Assembly: GCA_013154075.1 (NCBI GenBank)
Contig: JAADDG010000020.1
Location: 1-9,220, forward strand
Length of the DNA: 9,220 bases
Origin: Campylobacterota bacterium
GTDB lineage: Bacteria; Campylobacterota; Campylobacteria; Campylobacterales; JAADDG01
Direction: 5' to 3'
The first letter of the stretch is position 1, and each line of letters opens with the position of its first letter. The notes beneath the pieces are model-generated. The model saw only the letters and a list, made by a program, of their open reading frames with translations, had not been told where the DNA came from and did no database searches. The position numbers were made by a program, and so were the translations under genes. Of the stretch, positions 6,897-9,220 are shown one piece after another.

Positions 6897-7672
6897 AAAT
6901 AGCCACATTCAACGTAAACTCCATAAACGCCAGAAAAGATCTGATAAAAAGATGGCTTACCGAAAAAAACGAAGTGGACGTAATAGCTCTTCAGGAAATA
7001 AAGTGCGATGAGAGCAAATTTCCATTCAAGGATTTCAAAGAGATAGGGTATGAGTGCGAGATATTCGGCCAAAAAGCCTACAACGGAGTAGCCGTCTGTT
7101 CGAAAATACCTTTTAAAGAGATAAAGAAGGGATTTCAAGATAGCTTTTGGGATACTCAAAAAAGATTTATGCAAGTTAAGATAAAAGATATAAATATTTT
7201 AAATGTCTATGCTCCCCACGGAGAGATAGAGGGAGAGAAACATATCTACAAACTCAATTTCTTTAAAAAATTAAAAGAGTATGTTTTAGAAAATTTCGAT
7301 CTTGAAAGAGATAAAGTATGTATCGTAGGAGATATGAACGTCGCAAAAGATGAGATAGACGTATGGGATCCGGAGCTTTTGAGAGAGACTATCGGATTTA
7401 TGAGAGATGAGAGAGAGGTTTTCAAAGATTTTTTATCGATAGGTTTGATAGATCTTTTTAGAGAATGCAAAAAAGATGAAAAAGGCTTTAGCTGGTTTGA
7501 TTACAGAACGGCAGCCGTTTGGAGAAACGAGGGAATGAGGATAGATTATATCCTAACTTCCAAACCTCTTAAAGATAAATGCATAGACATCTATGTAGAT
7601 ATGTGGACGAGAAAAAGAAGAACCCCCACCCCAAGCGACCATGCACCCGTCGTAGTCGAATTTGAAGATTAG
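6893..7672 (+). CDS. xth: Exodeoxyribonuclease III (AP endonuclease, Xth family)
   Basis: Metal-dependent phosphodiesterase of base-excision repair: it cuts 5' to abasic sites and removes 3' blocking groups and nucleotides. The 259 residues span a complete family domain. Active-site residues are visible in order: N7 (FNVNSINAR), E35 (LQEIK, metal ligand), Y106 (NVYAPHG), D147 and N149 (GDMNVA), D218 (RIDYIL), and D249 with H250 (PSDHAPV). The segment around 199-212 (FSWFDYRTAAVWRN) is the DNA-contacting W-x-DYR block typical of the bacterial Xth branch. The start overlaps the pqiC stop as ATGA with a weak A/G-rich ribosome binding site, so coupling is likely. It is the last gene of the + strand run and ends tail to tail against the arginine kinase with a 4-base overlap. 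It has no obvious functional link to lipid transport and is probably an operon passenger. Confidence 0.95.
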   Translation: MKIATFNVNSINARKDLIKRWLTEKNEVDVIALQEIKCDESKFPFKDFKEIGYECEIFGQKAYNGVAVCSKIPFKEIKKGFQDSFWDTQKRFMQVKIKDINILNVYAPHGEIEGEKHIYKLNFFKKLKEYVLENFDLERDKVCIVGDMNVAKDEIDVWDPELLRETIGFMRDEREVFKDFLSIGLIDLFRECKKDEKGFSWFDYRTAAVWRNEGMRIDYILTSKPLKDKCIDIYVDMWTRKRRTPTPSDHAPVVVEFED

Positions 7673-8697
7673 AGATTTTTCTCTTTTTCTATAAGTTCCC
7701 TCACTCCCTCGTACATATCCTTCACCGCTTCCACTTCCGTGATTCCCAAACGACGGCGATTACTGATATCGAATACCCCTCCCTCGCTCTCACTGTGCTC
7801 TCCGTGAATTCCTCTGATTTGCAAATGGTGTTTTTCTGTGATATCTTTCAAAAGTTCCATACTCTTCGAAAGTTTAGGAAGCCTTATATGAACGCTCGCT
7901 CTCATTGCCGTTCCGAGATTCGTCGGACAACTCGTTATATATCCCAAATGTTTATCAAAAGCGAAAACCAATCTCTTCTCAAGCTCTTTTACGGCTCTAA
8001 CGAGTCTCTCGAAAACCTCCTTGATATTCCCACCTCTTTGCATAGAGATGATTCTTAACTGATCCTCCTCGTTTACCCAGACAAGAAACGTTTTATCTTC
8101 GTTGTGATAGATTCCTCTACCCTCCGGCCAATCTCTATTAAGTCCTGCCGATTCAAGAAATCTATCTCCCTCTTTGAATAGAAAATGATTCTTTATAAGT
8201 TTTTCTCGAATCTCTTTACTCATTCCAAGAAGAGGATAATACTCTCCTTCTAAATCTCCGCCTAAAGATTTCAAAGCATCCCTAACCATACATTCGACTA
8301 TAAGTCTCTCTCTTCTTGAAATATTCACTCCCAGAGGAAAGCAGTGGAGATTTCTGCCGACTCTGATTCGAGTGGATAAGATAAACTCTCCCTTGGGATC
8401 AAGATTTGATATATCAAGACGGCTTGAATCAAAATCGCTTATATGATCTTTATCTTTGTCAAAACCGTGATACTCTTTGATAATCGGATCGAAAAGAGGC
8501 GCAAAAACTCTATAAGACTCCTCATCTCCGGCATATACGCCTATACTGCTATCGATATTCTCCACTCCGGATTTAATAGTCTGCATTAGAGTGAAACCGT
8601 ACTTTGTCTTTTTATTTTTCAACTCTTCAAAAACTTCGGGTGTTAAATATTTGCAAAGAAGAGAGCGGCAATTTTTGGGGAAATTCGGATAATCCAT
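7669..8697 (-). CDS. Arginine kinase (ATP:guanido phosphotransferase), full-length animal type
   Basis: Reversibly moves phosphate from ATP to arginine, making phosphoarginine as an energy reserve. The 342 residues contain both the N-terminal helical domain (about 5-85) and the catalytic domain (about 100-340), unlike the McsB protein-arginine kinases, which lack the first. From memory of Limulus arginine kinase, the key residues all match: substrate loop S43-G44-V45, catalytic E176 (KEGDRF), C257 in the signature CPTNLGT (257-263), E300 (GEHSESEGG), and nucleotide-binding arginines R110, R112, R179, R266 and R295. Near-identical blocks are LFDPII, FLFKEGDRFL, KTFLVWVNEED and LRIISMQ. The segment I297-H298 replaces Thr-Arg of the animal flexible loop. 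Arg specificity is inferred from SGV and E300; a related guanidine such as taurocyamine cannot be excluded. The start ATG has a TAAGGA ribosome binding site and its own -10 box. Confidence 0.95.
   Translation of the reverse strand: MDYPNFPKNCRSLLCKYLTPEVFEELKNKKTKYGFTLMQTIKSGVENIDSSIGVYAGDEESYRVFAPLFDPIIKEYHGFDKDKDHISDFDSSRLDISNLDPKGEFILSTRIRVGRNLHCFPLGVNISRRERLIVECMVRDALKSLGGDLEGEYYPLLGMSKEIREKLIKNHFLFKEGDRFLESAGLNRDWPEGRGIYHNEDKTFLVWVNEEDQLRIISMQRGGNIKEVFERLVRAVKELEKRLVFAFDKHLGYITSCPTNLGTAMRASVHIRLPKLSKSMELLKDITEKHHLQIRGIHGEHSESEGGVFDISNRRRLGITEVEAVKDMYEGVRELIEKEKNL
7671..7690 (+). terminator. Weak candidate terminator after xth
   Basis: AGAGA (7671-7675), loop TTTT, TCTCT (7680-7684), then a short T-rich tail (7685-7690). 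It starts on the xth stop codon and lies inside the 3' end of the opposing kinase gene. The stem is only 5 bp and AT-rich, so termination would be weak. There is no other room for a terminator between the convergent genes. Confidence 0.25.
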
Positions 8698-8702
8698 AAA
8701 AG

Positions 8703-8709
8703 ATCCTTA
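8703..8709 (-). promoter_or_regulatory. Ribosome binding site for arginine kinase
   Basis: On the minus strand TAAGGAT stands about 5-6 bases before the ATG at 8697. It is one of the best Shine-Dalgarno matches in the window and fixes the start of the kinase. Confidence 0.7.
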
Positions 8710-8723
8710 AGTTTTTTCAAATC

Positions 8724-8729
8724 ATTATA
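8724..8729 (-). promoter_or_regulatory. Predicted -10 box of the arginine kinase promoter
   Basis: TATAAT, a perfect -10 consensus, reads on the minus strand in the only intergenic gap of the window (8698-8735). It gives a transcript start near 8716-8718 and a leader of about 20 bases. The -35 region (near 8747-8752, ATGTTA) is a poor match and lies in the end of the upstream gene. Campylobacterota housekeeping promoters often lack a clear -35, which fits. The kinase may thus be transcribed on its own. Confidence 0.55.
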
Positions 8730-8735
8730 TCGTAA

Positions 8736-9220
8736 CTACATCCATTTAACATACCACATTTGAAAAACTACGATGGCCCAAAGCAGATTGATGTTTATAT
8801 TTTTACCATCTTTCAAATCTTTTTTCAATCTATTTACACTATCGATATCAAATATTCCACTGCTTATAAGCAGAGACTCATCCAAATAAATTTCTATCAA
8901 AAATCCAAGATCTTTTCTAAGCCATTTATAAAGAGGCGGTCTAAAGCCGCTCTTTGGCCTCTCCATCAGCTCTTTGGGCACATATTTGTAAAGAATCTTT
9001 TTTAAAAGATACTTCTTTTCTGAATTCTTATACTTGATCTCCACAGGTACTCGAGCCAAAAACTCAACCAATCTATGATCAAGCAGCGGCTCTCTTGCCT
9101 CAAGAGAGGAGGACATGGAAGCTCTATCGACTTTCACTAAAGTATTATCAGTTAAATAAGTTATATAATCGATAGCCATCATCTGATCTAAATAATTCAG
9201 ATCGGAAATCTCCTCAAACC
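8736..9220 (-). CDS. Asparagine synthetase (glutamine-hydrolysing) family, C-terminal fragment
   Basis: About 160 C-terminal residues of an AsnB-type enzyme, which makes asparagine or an amidated product from aspartate-like substrate, ATP and glutamine. The frame is open to the right window edge, so the ATG at 9182 is internal and most of the protein (glutaminase domain and the ATP-binding SGGxDS) lies outside. Visible family blocks are the LVKVDRASM segment, SLEAREPLLDHRLVEF, the short KSGF loop followed by PPLYKWLR, and the tryptophan-rich end (LLWAIVVFQMWYVKW). This C-terminal style is common in asparagine synthetase homologues of surface-polysaccharide clusters, so a role in glycan amidation is possible, but the neighbours needed to decide are not in view. 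It runs in the same direction as the arginine kinase, 38 bases upstream of it. No terminator hairpin is seen between them, so readthrough is possible. Confidence 0.9.
   Translation of the reverse strand, partial: FEEISDLNYLDQMMAIDYITYLTDNTLVKVDRASMSSSLEAREPLLDHRLVEFLARVPVEIKYKNSEKKYLLKKILYKYVPKELMERPKSGFRPPLYKWLRKDLGFLIEIYLDESLLISSGIFDIDSVNRLKKDLKDGKNININLLWAIVVFQMWYVKWM

Noticed and set aside
6857..7174. 105-residue hydrophobic open frame on the minus strand
   Set aside because: Antisense to xth; its Phe/Leu/Tyr richness is what the reverse of Lys/Glu-rich codons gives in this genome. The other minus-strand frames over the + operon are of the same kind.
7795..8058. 87-residue open frame on the + strand
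   Set aside because: It lies wholly antisense to the well-conserved arginine kinase and shows no family features.
7669..8697. McsB protein-arginine kinase as an alternative for the guanido kinase
   Set aside because: McsB lacks the N-terminal helical domain and the SGV substrate loop, both of which are present here; no clpC, ctsR or mcsA neighbours are seen.
8760..9005. 81-residue open frame on the + strand
   Set aside because: Antisense to the asparagine synthetase C-terminus, with no convincing ribosome binding site or known motif.
9180..9182. ATG as start of a 148-residue protein on the minus strand
   Set aside because: The frame stays open to the window edge and the upstream residues fit the asparagine synthetase family, so this is an internal methionine.
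1..9220. CRISPR array, tRNA, insertion sequence or phage-related structure
   Set aside because: No direct repeats with spacers, no cloverleaf-like segment, no transposase or integrase motifs; all but about 40 bases is protein coding.

Overview
The window looks like a piece of a chromosome from a Gram-negative, AT-rich bacterium, most likely a Campylobacterota (epsilonproteobacterium), possibly a vent or thermophilic lineage. The reasons are the rimO-tilS gene pair (an arrangement I recall from Campylobacter jejuni), a short TilS with an epsilon-type AHQLNDRFEW segment, heavy use of AGA and ATA codons, Lys/Glu/Ile-rich proteins and extreme gene packing. The taxon is an inference, not a proof.

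Layout. On the + strand from 1 to 7672 there is one uninterrupted series: rimO (5' end outside the window), tilS, a secreted beta-propeller protein, two half-size pqiA genes, pqiB, a pqiC-type lipoprotein and an exonuclease III. Every junction is an overlap, a direct abutment or a 3-base gap, so this is almost certainly one operon with translational coupling. On the - strand from 9220 down to 7669 lie the C-terminal end of an asparagine synthetase (cut by the window edge) and a complete arginine kinase. The only real intergenic space is 38 bases between these two (8698-8735), and it holds a TATAAT -10 box and a ribosome binding site for the kinase. The two strands meet tail to tail at 7669-7672 with overlapping stop codons. 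No stretch over 300 bases lacks a gene. I see no tRNA, rRNA, CRISPR array, insertion sequence or attachment site.

How the genes work together. RimO modifies ribosomal protein S12 and TilS modifies the tRNA-Ile anticodon. They are housekeeping translation genes at the head of the operon. PqiA (here split into two membrane proteins), PqiB (three MCE domains plus a coiled-coil needle) and PqiC (outer-membrane lipoprotein) make a lipid-transport conduit across the periplasm. The propeller protein is joined to this set by an ATGA overlap and is predicted to be periplasmic, which makes it a candidate accessory part of the conduit. Xth follows as a DNA-repair enzyme without an obvious functional link.

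Most worth a second look: the secreted propeller protein with its tandemly duplicated C-terminal module coupled to the Pqi genes, the split PqiA, and an animal-type arginine kinase with its own promoter in what appears to be a campylobacterial genome.
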